A stretch of DNA of 64,000 nt from Bacteroidaceae bacterium (GCA_017522135.1 JAFXAB010000046.1:1-64000), one strand, 5' to 3'. Positions 17,267 to 26,023 are shown, numbered from the stretch's first letter. Translations and numbers: made by a program. The notes: a model not told the origin generated them from the letters alone.

Positions 17267-18085
17267 TTAAGTCGTAGGCCGTAAATACTCGGGGTGCTCG
17301 GCTATGAAGGCTTTCATGTCGGTCATCATTTGCTCGTAGTACAACTGGATATTTTTAAACGACTTGGCAAAAGTTGGGTGGTAACTATCGACAACCACCT
17401 TGCGAGTGGAGAGTGAATAATAGACCCAAGCATCGGATGAGAAGCGTTGAAGGTCGGGCAAATAATGCTGTTTTACAAAATCCTTTATTATGCCATGACC
17501 GCCACAACACAGTATAATATCGGCATCATACAAGGCTATTTGCTCGCGTAGGAGGTGGGCATATCGATCCATGTGCGACCATAAATCGACATCTTTTATG
17601 GTCGATACCCCTATCTGCTTCTTGCAATTAACTCGTGCAATAGGGGCTGTTGCGTAGAGTGCACTTAACTCATCCCATGTGGGAGTGTTGTCGTATGGGA
17701 GCACTTCGCCACCTTGCATGGCATTGAGCAACGCATAAGACCACAAGGTGAGGTTGCGGTGAAAGGGTGTATTTGCGGCAATCACCTCGCCACCGGTGTG
17801 ATTTTTACGGGAGGTTTCTATTCGTACATCGTCCATTTCACTCGCGCAGGTAGTATCTTTTGTCAATATCAACAAGCGACAAGTGGCGTTATCCCACAGC
17901 TCTGTTTCATTGCCCGGTTGTCGTTCCCAACAGCCACTTATCTGCTCGTATGCGCCTCGGTACAGAACCCCATCGCAGGCAAAGTCGGTATCGGGATCAA
18001 TACCGTCCTTTTGCCGACATGCCTGTTTCCAACGAACAAAGAGGGCATCCTCTCTCTCCTTGAAAGTGATTGTTGAACGGCTCAT
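17267..18085 (-). CDS. unknown protein with possible uracil-DNA-glycosylase-like fold
   Basis: 272 residues, soluble. I do not recognise the family with certainty. Segments reminiscent of the UDG superfamily are LLILTKDTT (residue 70, where the first active-site loop would be), ADIILCCGGHG (about 194) and VVVDSYHPTFAKS (about 232, comparable to the SxHPS motif). The middle contains many aromatic and Cys residues and ARVNCKKQIG. It follows a 63-residue membrane protein with no gap (stop and start adjacent), so both are in one operon with a single promoter. A nucleic-acid role is a guess. Confidence 0.45.
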   Translation of the reverse strand: MSRSTITFKEREDALFVRWKQACRQKDGIDPDTDFACDGVLYRGAYEQISGCWERQPGNETELWDNATCRLLILTKDTTCASEMDDVRIETSRKNHTGGEVIAANTPFHRNLTLWSYALLNAMQGGEVLPYDNTPTWDELSALYATAPIARVNCKKQIGVSTIKDVDLWSHMDRYAHLLREQIALYDADIILCCGGHGIIKDFVKQHYLPDLQRFSSDAWVYYSLSTRKVVVDSYHPTFAKSFKNIQLYYEQMMTDMKAFIAEHPEYLRPTT

Positions 18086-18277
18086 TTACTTATCCTTATT
18101 TCTTGAAGATAATATTGCACCTGTGGCGCAACCTATCATTCCACCTACCAATACAACAGGGAGTGTTATCGGGGCACTCACTGCGCTGGCTATCGCTGCT
18201 GCTGCACTACCTCCTATCGTTGCACATGTACCTGCCACGGCAACTACCTTTTCTACGCTCGAATTGTTCCGGCTCAT
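18086..18277 (-). CDS. small Gly/Ala-rich membrane protein
   Basis: 63 residues. A short polar start (MSRNNSSVEK) is followed by one or two hydrophobic stretches rich in Gly, Ala and Ser (VVAVAGTCATIGGSAAAAIA, then PITLPVVLVGGMIGCATGAIL) and a basic end, SSRNKDK. Glycine-zipper content and size resemble holin-like or pore-forming peptides, but also harmless small membrane proteins. It abuts the 272-residue gene downstream and has its own promoter at 18372. No function can be assigned. Confidence 0.65.
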   Translation of the reverse strand: MSRNNSSVEKVVAVAGTCATIGGSAAAAIASAVSAPITLPVVLVGGMIGCATGAILSSRNKDK

Positions 18278-18341
18278 AATAAATATTTTTTACGTTTACA
18301 CTTTTGGGTTTATCGGCACCTATCTTCTTTCTATAGTATAA

Positions 18342-18379
18342 GTGCGACAGACTTCGCATCGAAATCTGTCACAAAGGTA
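18342..18379 (-). promoter_or_regulatory. promoter with a 5'-terminal mRNA hairpin
   Basis: The -7 box CAAAGGTA (18372-18379; TACCTTTG on the minus strand) is followed at once by an imperfect hairpin (GTGACAGA...TCTGTCGCAC, 18342-18372) that would form the very 5' end of the transcript, about 65 nt before the small membrane-protein start. It could stabilise the mRNA or bind a regulator. Confidence 0.5.
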
Positions 18380-18415
18380 TGGTGTGGTGATATGCGTACA
18401 AACGACGTCTAATTA

Positions 18416-19480
18416 TTAGTCCGGAAAAAGAGTGTTTATAATAGATGTAATATGACGGAAAACCTCTTCACTTCTTACATCTTCTTGGGTGAGTTTTGTA
18501 CCATCTACATTTATTTTATTATACTCGGCCTTGATATAATCTATGCTACGCATATCCTTCGACACGATAATGGGCGTAACATAAGCCCACTCTATAGTAT
18601 CCTTGCGGTTGCGCTGCTCTATATTAACGGCTATCTTCCTATAAAACAGACTGTACAATTGCGAGAAGTCGGTTATTGACCATTCGAGCATCCAACATTT
18701 TTCGTATATAGGTACCGGGGTGATTATACCATGATTTTCCAACAGCAGAATAAACGACTCGAACTTTTCGCCGGCATTGTCACAGTATTTTTTCGAGGAT
18801 GTAAGTTTGTCTATTATTCTGTTGTAGCCATCGATTGTATATCTCACCCTGACAGTTGCATCTTTGGGACGACCGCTTTTCACCTTCTTTTCTATGGGTT
18901 CTTGCATTATTCGATTGTAGTTTTCCGGTTTGAAGAACCACTGATAGGTGTTCCTTATAATCTTGGTTGCCAAGGTTGCTACTTCTTCAACATCTTCTTC
19001 CTCACCCAATCGAAACCAAAAGGGCCAATAGGTACGGTCACTCACATTGTCGGTGGGAATTTCTCGTTCAGAGAAGTCCAAGTCGACAAACGTATTGTTG
19101 AGGGCCTCTATCACATATTCCCTGATGTGTTGCCATTCCTCGTTACAAGCCTCTACCTGAGAGGCTATCTTGGTATAGGTGTTGAGTGTGCAACGGCATC
19201 CGAAGTATATACCATAAGCCAAATTATAGGGGTCGAACTCTACCAAAAATTCATACTCTCTTCCGCCACGACCTTTGATCGACAGCACGCCACCATCGTT
19301 GCGTAGCTTATACATGATAATCGGGTCTATAACTTTGTCACGCACATGATTGTCGCACGCAAAGTCGGGATGATTGTCCAATCGCTTAATTCGACTCTCA
19401 TATCGACCTATACACCTATTTATCAAACACTTGGTAATTGACCTTACCTCTTTTTGAATATTCTTATTTGTCGCACTCAT
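18416..19480 (-). CDS. hypothetical protein, unrecognised family
   Basis: 354 residues from MSATNKNIQKEV; an upstream TTG-led extension would overlap the promoter at 19510 and is rejected. The protein is soluble and mixed alpha/beta, with charged helices (ESRIKRLDNHPDF), an aromatic-rich centre (YWPFWFRLGEEEDVEE; TYQWFFKPENYNRI) and KKVKSGRPKD. No signal peptide or clear catalytic motif is visible. It lies upstream of the small-membrane/UDG-like pair on the same strand but has a separate promoter, and a 138-bp gap separates them. Context suggests an accessory locus. I cannot assign a function. Confidence 0.6.
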   Translation of the reverse strand: MSATNKNIQKEVRSITKCLINRCIGRYESRIKRLDNHPDFACDNHVRDKVIDPIIMYKLRNDGGVLSIKGRGGREYEFLVEFDPYNLAYGIYFGCRCTLNTYTKIASQVEACNEEWQHIREYVIEALNNTFVDLDFSEREIPTDNVSDRTYWPFWFRLGEEEDVEEVATLATKIIRNTYQWFFKPENYNRIMQEPIEKKVKSGRPKDATVRVRYTIDGYNRIIDKLTSSKKYCDNAGEKFESFILLLENHGIITPVPIYEKCWMLEWSITDFSQLYSLFYRKIAVNIEQRNRKDTIEWAYVTPIIVSKDMRSIDYIKAEYNKINVDGTKLTQEDVRSEEVFRHITSIINTLFPD

Positions 19481-19509
19481 GACGAGTCCCTTATAACTTA
19501 TGATATTTA

Positions 19510-19517
19510 CAAAGGTA
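19510..19517 (-). promoter_or_regulatory. -7 box for the 354-residue hypothetical gene
   Basis: CAAAGGTA, which is TACCTTTG on the minus strand, about 30 bp upstream of the chosen start. Confidence 0.6.
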
Positions 19518-19568
19518 TAGATTTGACACAAATTTTCAAAGTACTATGCAACTTTTATCATTTGCAAT

Positions 19569-19702
19569 AATACAAATTCAAACAAGTTTGATCGGTATCT
19601 TCTCTCATCTTTCACTATATTTGGATAATATAGGATGCGGTTCGGAAAATACAAATTCAAACAAGTTTGATTTGTATCTTCTCTCACCTTTCACTATATT
19701 TG
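19569..19702 (+). repeat. duplicated 55-bp promoter repeat (family also at 36469-36554)
   Basis: Two copies of a 55-bp unit (19569-19623 and 19648-19702, period 79 bp) with only four to five differences. Each contains an imperfect palindrome (TACAAAtTCAAAC-AA-GTTTGATTTGTA in the second copy) followed by TCTTCTCTCAC.TTTCAC and a TATATTTG promoter box. The spacer between copies (AATATAGGATGCGGTTCGG) recurs near ispD. The second copy drives the nitroreductase operon, with ATG 21 bp after its box. Confidence 0.9.
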
Positions 19703-19723
19703 CAATGAACAAAATCAATATTT

Positions 19724-20338
19724 ATGAAAACAAGAATTTTATTATCGGCTATAGTATTGTTGTGCTCGGCTATGGGTGCTATGAGTCAGACAATTAACCT
19801 TCCCAAAGTGGCATTGAGTGATACTGCCACCTTGAAGTATGCTCTCGAAAATCGCCAATCGACTCGCGAATATGACACTGCCAAGAAACTCAATCGCCAA
19901 GAGATTGCCAATATCCTATGGGCTGGATGGGGATATAACCGCAAAGACAAACGCACTGCGCCATCGGCTATCGACCGCCAAGAAATTACGCTTTATATAT
20001 GCACACAAGAGGGTGTATTCATGTATGATGCCGAAAACAATCGTCTTGACATCATCTCCAACAAGGACATCATGAAGAAGTGTGGAGAACAACCATTTGT
20101 TGACAAAGCCGCAGCCAACATTATCTATGTATGCGACAGAGATCAGAGCGTCAATGCCGAGATGAGTGCCGTATGCTGCGGTGCTATCTCTCAAAACATT
20201 GCCCTCTACTGTGCTTCTCAAAACATTGGCAATGTAGTACGCGCATCGTTCGACGGCGACTTCTTGCGCCAACAATTGAAATTGACAGGCAACAATATTG
20301 TCATGTTGACTCAAAGTATCGGATACCCTGCAAAATAA
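19724..20338 (+). CDS. exported nitroreductase-family (SagB/ThcOx-like) protein
   Basis: 204 residues with signal peptide (KTRILLSAIVLLCSAMGAMSQ), so probably periplasmic. The nitroreductase signature appears as LENRQSTREYD (about residue 41), ILWAGWGYNR (about 64) and SAIDRQEITLYI, then AISQNIALYCASQNIGNVV for the FMN-binding helix. Such exported small nitroreductases are common in Bacteroidales; substrate unknown. It is first gene of a five-gene run with six bases to the next gene, followed by an ABC importer, and is driven by the repeated promoter upstream. Confidence 0.85.
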   Translation: MKTRILLSAIVLLCSAMGAMSQTINLPKVALSDTATLKYALENRQSTREYDTAKKLNRQEIANILWAGWGYNRKDKRTAPSAIDRQEITLYICTQEGVFMYDAENNRLDIISNKDIMKKCGEQPFVDKAAANIIYVCDRDQSVNAEMSAVCCGAISQNIALYCASQNIGNVVRASFDGDFLRQQLKLTGNNIVMLTQSIGYPAK

Positions 20339-20344
20339 TCTCTA

Positions 20345-21064
20345 ATGCAACGCTTTGCTTTTATCACTCTTATCATTCTATCTATGCTGCTATGGGCGGC
20401 ATGCACTTCAGCACCGGACAACACTCTATATCCCGATGACGAAGAAATTCTTTATATCGAGAATGACAGCCTGCTGAATGAGAGTAATATGGAGCAAGAG
20501 CATGTAAGTCGACACCATAAATTATCAAAAGGGTATCGTCGCACATTCAACGACAAGAACAACGTGCATCTTGCCATGGCTCAGAAGTATGGCATAGAGC
20601 CCTTGCAATCGCTCGAAGAGGCCAACAGTCGCCAATTTTATGAGTTGGCAAGGATAGATAGTTGTAGATACTACTCCATCAAACGCCTCACTCATTCGGC
20701 TCCATATCTCACCCCTCGTGCCAAGTGGATGCTGATGAATATTGGTAAAAACTTTCAAGACTCATTGGCTATGCATGGCGTAGATGGATACCAAATCATT
20801 GTTACAAGTTTGCTACGCACCGACGACAGCATACGTCGTCTGCGTCGTCGCAACAGTAATGCAAGCAAGAACTCGGCACACCGATATGGCACAACTTTCG
20901 ACATATCATACATTCACTACAACCGCACCGACAGCGCAACCTACATACCGGAGTATCGTCTCAAAGAGACACTGGCCGAGGTGCTATACGACTTGCGTCA
21001 TGAAGGGCACTGCTATGTGAAGTATGAGGTAAAACAGAGTTGTTTTCATGTCACAGCATGGTAA
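20345..21064 (+). CDS. DUF5715 / M15-like peptidase lipoprotein
   Basis: 239 residues. The N-terminal lipoprotein signal ends in LLWAAC. The C-terminal domain contains VTSLLRTDDSIRRLRRRNSN, SAHRYGTTFDISYI and a final CFHVTAW. The His/Asp/His spacing is that of VanY/M15 D,D-carboxypeptidase-type zinc enzymes (HxxGxxxD ... H). Bacteroidales members are catalogued as DUF5715. It may trim peptidoglycan stem peptides in the periplasm. Six bases follow the nitroreductase gene and 24 bases precede the substrate-binding protein. Confidence 0.8.
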   Translation: MQRFAFITLIILSMLLWAACTSAPDNTLYPDDEEILYIENDSLLNESNMEQEHVSRHHKLSKGYRRTFNDKNNVHLAMAQKYGIEPLQSLEEANSRQFYELARIDSCRYYSIKRLTHSAPYLTPRAKWMLMNIGKNFQDSLAMHGVDGYQIIVTSLLRTDDSIRRLRRRNSNASKNSAHRYGTTFDISYIHYNRTDSATYIPEYRLKETLAEVLYDLRHEGHCYVKYEVKQSCFHVTAW

Positions 21065-21088
21065 TCGCCCACAAATAATAATAGTATT

Positions 21089-22225
21089 ATGAAAAGAGTG
21101 TTGTTTCATACCATCGCTATGGTTCTCACAATATGGAGTGTGGGATGTAGCAATAAAGCCTCGCAACAAGGGAGCAAAACATCAGACGAAGAGCCTGTTG
21201 CCATAGAGTATGCACAAGGCTTCCGTATGGCTCAAGGCAATGGTTACTATCGTATCGATATTGTCAACCCTTGGGATACCACTGCACTACTACACACTTA
21301 TTTGTTGGTCGATGCACAATCACAACTACCTACACACCTGCCCGATGGTACACTCATACGCACTCCTCTCCGCAACTCGTTGGTCTTTTCTTCTGTGCAC
21401 TGCAGTCTGTTGGCCGAATTGCAATGCCTCGATGCCATTGGCGGTATATGCGACAGCGAGTACAACTATATCGAGGAACTACGGGCGCGTATTCTGGCAG
21501 GCACATTGGCCGATGCGGGCAACTCTACTGCACCCGACATCGAACAGATTATAGAACTCAACCCCGATGCCATACTGCTATCGCCATTTGAGAATGTTCG
21601 CCACGACCGTCTTGAAAAGACCGGTATACCCATCATCGAGTGTGCCGATTATATGGAAAACACCCCTCTGGGTAGAGCCGAATGGATGCGACTTATAGGC
21701 CGATTGTATGGGTGCGAAGAACTTGCCGACTCGCTCTTTATGAGCATCAAAGAGAGCTACCTGAGCACTAAACAAAAGGTCGACTCGGCCAAGCATAAAC
21801 CACTCGTTATTACCGAGCGTCGCATAGGCCAAGTGTGGTATATCCCGGGAGGAAAGAGCTATATAGCACAACTGCTCAACGATGCCGGAGCCGAATATCC
21901 TTGGAGCGACAACAACAATACCGGGTCGCTGGCACTATCCTTTGAAAATGTACTGGAGCGCGGACAAGAGGCCGACTTCTGGCTTATCAAGTACCATGCA
22001 CCACAAAATTTTACGTACAACAACTTGAAGCAAGAATATACGCCCAACTCGCGATTTAAAGCCTTCAATCAGAAGCAAATATACGGTTGCAACACACACT
22101 ATATGCGCTACTACGAAGAGACTCCGTTCCATCCCGAAAGATTACTAAAAGATTTAGGCGCTATATTCCACCCTACACTTTTTGAGGGATACACACCCTA
22201 TTATTATACCCCTTTTGATGAATAA
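21089..22225 (+). CDS. ABC transporter substrate-binding lipoprotein (iron/heme/cobalamin type)
   Basis: 378 residues with lipoprotein signal (LTIWSVGC). Class III periplasmic binding protein of the FepB/BtuF type: LDAIGGICDSEYNYI (entry of lobe 1), PDIEQIIELNPDAILLSPFEN, IPIIECADYMENTPLGRAEW, and lobe 2 with GQVWYIPGGKSYIAQLLNDAGAEYPW. The C-terminus overlaps the permease start by eight bases. It captures a chelated metal or corrinoid in the periplasm for the FecCD-type permease. The ligand cannot be told from sequence; no cobalamin riboswitch was seen upstream. Confidence 0.9.
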   Translation: MKRVLFHTIAMVLTIWSVGCSNKASQQGSKTSDEEPVAIEYAQGFRMAQGNGYYRIDIVNPWDTTALLHTYLLVDAQSQLPTHLPDGTLIRTPLRNSLVFSSVHCSLLAELQCLDAIGGICDSEYNYIEELRARILAGTLADAGNSTAPDIEQIIELNPDAILLSPFENVRHDRLEKTGIPIIECADYMENTPLGRAEWMRLIGRLYGCEELADSLFMSIKESYLSTKQKVDSAKHKPLVITERRIGQVWYIPGGKSYIAQLLNDAGAEYPWSDNNNTGSLALSFENVLERGQEADFWLIKYHAPQNFTYNNLKQEYTPNSRFKAFNQKQIYGCNTHYMRYYEETPFHPERLLKDLGAIFHPTLFEGYTPYYYTPFDE

Positions 22226-23261
22226 GAAAAGAAACATATCATACAGCACTATACTCATCTTGGTACTGTGCATACTCACAGCCATATTGTGGGTATGTAA
22301 CCTCTTTGTCGGGTCGGTAGACATTCCGGCCGAAGAGGTGGTAAATGCCCTCACCGGCCAACCTTGTGCCAAAGAGAGCTGGAGATATATCATTATCGAG
22401 TCACGTATTCCGCAAGCCATAACAGCATTATTGGCAGGTTGTAGTCTTGCCGTAGCAGGTTTGCTATTGCAAACTACATTCAACAACCCTTTGGCCGGTC
22501 CTTCAATTCTGGGTATCGACACCGGTGCGGCATTGGGCGTAGCCATTGTCATGTTGGCCGGTGGCTCATGGGTTGTAGGTAGTGGCATTTCAGGATTCTT
22601 TGCAACAATCTTAGGGGCATTCTTGGGTGCTATTGCCGTCTTGGCTGTAATACTCTTTTTCTCCACATTCGTTCGCAACAACCTCATGCTACTCATTATA
22701 GGTATGATGGTGGGCTACCTCACCTCATCGCTCATATCATTGCTCAATTTCTTTGCGAGCGCCAATCAGGTTCATGCCTACACCATGTGGGGCATGGGTA
22801 ACTTAAGTGGCGTATCGCTTGAGCAACTCCCTTGGTATTCGATAGCCTCTTTATGCGGATTGCTCATAGCCTTCATGCTATCAAAGCCACTCAATGCCAT
22901 GCTTCTGGGGACAAGATATGCCGAAAATCTGGGTGTAAACATATCCTTGACTCGTAACCTCCTACTCTTGGCAACAGGATTACTCACAGCAACTACTACG
23001 GCCTTCTGTGGTCCTATCACCTTTATAGGACTATCTGTGCCCCATATAGCACGCCTTCTGTTGCGTAGCAGTAACCACAACACGCTACTGCCTGTGACTA
23101 TGTTATGCGGTGCTATTGTACTATTGTTGTGCAATATGCTCAGTGTTATACCCGGCAGCAACGGTATCATACCCATCAATGCCGTTACACCGTTGATAGG
23201 CGCACCCGTTATTATATATGTTATTGTGAACCAGAAGAAAATAAACTATTTCAACGGATGA
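22218..23261 (+). CDS. FecCD-family ABC transporter permease
   Basis: 347 residues from ATG 22218, polytopic with about ten transmembrane helices. Family motifs are ESRIPQAITALLAGCSLAVAG near the N-terminus, NPLAGPSILGIDTGAALG, WGMGNLSGVSLEQLPW, and FIGLSVPHIARLLLRSSNH, the last being the cytoplasmic contact with the ATPase. A longer upstream frame is rejected because it would overlap further into the binding-protein gene. Translationally coupled at both ends (8-bp and 4-bp overlaps). Confidence 0.93.
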   Translation: MNKKRNISYSTILILVLCILTAILWVCNLFVGSVDIPAEEVVNALTGQPCAKESWRYIIIESRIPQAITALLAGCSLAVAGLLLQTTFNNPLAGPSILGIDTGAALGVAIVMLAGGSWVVGSGISGFFATILGAFLGAIAVLAVILFFSTFVRNNLMLLIIGMMVGYLTSSLISLLNFFASANQVHAYTMWGMGNLSGVSLEQLPWYSIASLCGLLIAFMLSKPLNAMLLGTRYAENLGVNISLTRNLLLLATGLLTATTTAFCGPITFIGLSVPHIARLLLRSSNHNTLLPVTMLCGAIVLLLCNMLSVIPGSNGIIPINAVTPLIGAPVIIYVIVNQKKINYFNG

Positions 23262-24271
23262 AAAGAGCAGCTGTTATATCGGCACGACACCTCGACATCG
23301 GATACCACACCGGTGGAGACGGTATCAAACGAGTTCACACCGATCTCAATATTGCCCTATATGCCGGCGAACTTACCTGTTTGTTGGGTGCTAACGGTGC
23401 GGGTAAATCGACCCTATTGCGCACATTATCGGGTGCACAACCTTCGCTCGCGGGCGATGTGTGCATCAATGGCAAGCCTCTCAAAGATATAAGCCGACAC
23501 ATCTTATCGCAAACCATAGGCGTGGTACTTACCGATAAGACAGCTATCGGCGGACTCACTGTTCGCGAAGTAGTGGCTTTGGGTCGCCAACCTCACACGG
23601 GATTTTTCGGTATCCTCACCTCGCACGACAAACAAGTTGTTGAAGACTCTCTTGAGGCATGCGGTATTGCCGACAAAGGTACTCGATATATGGCATCGCT
23701 ATCGGATGGTGAGCGACAAAAGGTTATGATAGCCAAGGCTCTGGCACAAGAATGTCCCATAGTACTGCTCGATGAGCCTACAGCATTTCTCGATATTGTA
23801 AGTCGCATAGAGATAATGTCGCTATTGCACCGTATCGCAACAGAACATAATCGTGCCATTCTACTCTCGACACATGATATTGAACAAGCACTCGTCTTGA
23901 GCGACCGTCTATGGTTGCTATCGCGCGAAAAAGGACTTACAACAGGTGTTACCGAAGACCTCATTCTATCGGGTTGCCTCAACAACCTTTTCCCTCACAG
24001 CGATATTCACTTCGACCCGCTACATGGCAGCTACTATCCCACGGTGCATCGCCACAAATCGGCAACTGTAGTGTGTCACGACGAGACACTACTCCATTGG
24101 GTTATCAATCTGCTCAACCGCAATGGTTATGGAGCATCGTTCGACACAGTCACTCCTTGTCCGATCATTATACACATAGAGAGTCACTGTCACATCCTTT
24201 GGCAAGAAAAAGACACCTCTGCCACTCTCCATTCTTTTGAAGAATTGGTGAGAAAGATTCAAGAAAAATAA
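23258..24271 (+). CDS. ABC transporter ATP-binding protein (FepC/BtuD type) with C-terminal extension
   Basis: 337 residues from ATG 23258, overlapping the permease stop by four bases. Walker A LLGANGAGKSTLLRTLSG, signature LSDGERQKVMIAKALAQ, Walker B IVLLDEPTAFLD and H-loop STHDIEQAL are all present. About 80 residues follow the canonical domain (from PTVHRHKSATVV onward); they include His/Cys-rich IIIHIESHCHILW and could be a small regulatory domain, as seen in many Bacteroidales homologues. It is last gene of the nitroreductase-ABC operon and converges on a glycosyltransferase gene. Confidence 0.92.
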   Translation: MKRAAVISARHLDIGYHTGGDGIKRVHTDLNIALYAGELTCLLGANGAGKSTLLRTLSGAQPSLAGDVCINGKPLKDISRHILSQTIGVVLTDKTAIGGLTVREVVALGRQPHTGFFGILTSHDKQVVEDSLEACGIADKGTRYMASLSDGERQKVMIAKALAQECPIVLLDEPTAFLDIVSRIEIMSLLHRIATEHNRAILLSTHDIEQALVLSDRLWLLSREKGLTTGVTEDLILSGCLNNLFPHSDIHFDPLHGSYYPTVHRHKSATVVCHDETLLHWVINLLNRNGYGASFDTVTPCPIIIHIESHCHILWQEKDTSATLHSFEELVRKIQEK

Positions 24272-24280
24272 GCGATATAT

Positions 24281-25027
24281 CTACGCACGACCCTGCACAC
24301 GAGCCACTGCATAACGGAGTGCAAAACCTATGTGACGCAATACGGTAGGTATTGTTCCGTAGTGATGACACATCACTGCAAAACGCTCCTTGAGCGATGC
24401 TCGATGATGACGTGTCGTCTCTCCTTCATTCAAGTAGTCGATAAGTGTAAGGTGCGTATTCAGCAACTCATCGGTCTGCTTCATACAACGTATACACCAA
24501 TCCACATCGGCCGAGTAACGATATTGCAAGTCATACAAAGGGGCAATATCGCGTCGCGCAACGAAAGCCTGATGACACACCAACATACCATGGGCAAAGC
24601 TACGCCATGTGAGTTTTTCGGGAGCTTTAAGGCGACGCATCATGAGAAAATTTCGATCGGCATCGACTATTGCCGTTTCGCCATACACCACACCGGGACG
24701 ACTATTTCCTATGATATCGGCTATGCACTGCAACGTATCGGGGGCATGAAAAGCATCGCCTGCATTGAGAAAAATAAGATACTCCCCCATAGCCATCTTC
24801 AAACCCTTATTCATGGCATCATACAAGCCCTTATCCGGCTCACTTACCAATCGAGCCTTGAGGGTTGAAGCCTCAACCAATGCAACAGTATCGTCATTCG
24901 ATGCACCATCCACTACAATATACTCGTAATTGGTAAAGGTCTGCGACTCGACACTGCGCAATGTCGGGGGCAACGTCGTCGCTGCATTGTACGTGATAGT
25001 GATGATAGAAAACAGAGGTTGTGCCAT
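24281..25027 (-). CDS. family 2 glycosyltransferase
   Basis: 248 residues from the ATG at 25027 (MAQPLFSIITITYNA). GT-A fold motifs are TLRSVESQTFTNYEYIVVDG (donor-binding region), SEPDKGLYDAMNKGL, and LIFLNAGD with the Asp equivalent of DxD; then a C-terminal acceptor region with YSADVDWCIR. It resembles WcaA/colanic-acid-type single-domain glycosyltransferases acting at the cytoplasmic membrane on cell-surface glycans. Isolated from other glycan genes, so the product is unknown. Confidence 0.9.
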   Translation of the reverse strand: MAQPLFSIITITYNAATTLPPTLRSVESQTFTNYEYIVVDGASNDDTVALVEASTLKARLVSEPDKGLYDAMNKGLKMAMGEYLIFLNAGDAFHAPDTLQCIADIIGNSRPGVVYGETAIVDADRNFLMMRRLKAPEKLTWRSFAHGMLVCHQAFVARRDIAPLYDLQYRYSADVDWCIRCMKQTDELLNTHLTLIDYLNEGETTRHHRASLKERFAVMCHHYGTIPTVLRHIGFALRYAVARVQGRA

Positions 25028-25082
25028 AACTATAAGATTGTGGCTGTAAAGATACGACAAAGAAATGAGCACTGCAAACGTG

Positions 25083-25811
25083 CTACTCAAAATAGAACGA
25101 TAGGATAATCATACTCGATACCATCTTTTTGAGAGAATCGGTATACTTAATATCCGTGGGGTCGGGAAACTCTCTATCACGGTCGAGTACATCGGTGAGA
25201 CCTATACAAAATTTGACTTCGGGGATAAACTTGAAGTATGGCATATAGGTGTCGCACCCAAAGGCAAATGTAACATAACAGTCAAACTTATTCATCTTCA
25301 AGAACGAGTTTTCCTCCTTGGCAACATCGAGTGTCCCCATTAATCCGGCTGAGATATAGGGACGTATGTTATCCCATCGCCTGGCACTGAACTTCAAGTC
25401 AAGAGGCAACACCACATAGTTCGACTTGATATTTTGCGACTGCATATTGCCCGTATTATAGTCCCTAAATTTCACAGCCTTATTACCAAAGAATATACCG
25501 GGTGTAAGACGCAAGTTGAGATGCGGACACAAATAAAGGTCGGCCATAAGATTTACACAAAATCCGGGTGAAAAAGAGGGTACTTCCATATACCATGTTT
25601 CGCCCTCGGGGGTTGTATACCCGTTGTGCGTAAAAGTAAGGTCTTGAACGTGTGTTCCCACCGAAAAACCAAAGTGAACAAGTTTGTTATCGACAAACGG
25701 CAGATTTTGCAACTTGCGACCACGACCTCCGGGTTGCGCCATTGCAACACATACACCTACGACGGACAACACCACCACAAGCACATACCTGATATATCTA
25801 CGCACGTTCAT
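25083..25811 (-). CDS. porT: type IX secretion system protein PorT-like outer-membrane barrel
   Basis: 242 residues with signal peptide (VLVVVLSVVGVCVAMAQ). A short Gly/Arg-rich linker is followed by VHFGFSVGTHVQDLTF, then barrel strands IKSNYVVLPLDLKFSARRW and CDTYMPYFKFIPEVKFCIGL, ending KYTDSLKKMVSSMIILSFYFE with a terminal Phe-Glu. The ending and the KFIPE..F segment match PorT of the type IX system, which is about 240 residues in Porphyromonas. The system exports proteins with a conserved C-terminal domain; three such proteins occur in this window. Generic PorT-family barrels look similar, so the exact ortholog assignment is moderately sure. Confidence 0.75.
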   Translation of the reverse strand: MNVRRYIRYVLVVVLSVVGVCVAMAQPGGRGRKLQNLPFVDNKLVHFGFSVGTHVQDLTFTHNGYTTPEGETWYMEVPSFSPGFCVNLMADLYLCPHLNLRLTPGIFFGNKAVKFRDYNTGNMQSQNIKSNYVVLPLDLKFSARRWDNIRPYISAGLMGTLDVAKEENSFLKMNKFDCYVTFAFGCDTYMPYFKFIPEVKFCIGLTDVLDRDREFPDPTDIKYTDSLKKMVSSMIILSFYFE

Positions 25812-26023
25812 AACTAAGGTATAAACGACTTTTAACCTACTTTATTGTCTACGACTGTAAAAAAAGTAAATATTACATAGTCGAAGAAGCCGAAGAACAA
25901 AAAAGCTCAAAACCGAAAATTGTTGCAAAAAACACAGTATAAATATTTTGTTTTAATATTTTTATTTCATAAATTGCGAAGCATAAGTAAAGACTTCATT
26001 ATTAACAATAAATTGAATGCAGC

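Noticed and set aside
21050-21090. Cobalamin riboswitch before the ABC importer
   Set aside because: The gap before the binding-protein gene is only 24 bases, and the operon leader at 19700 is too short.
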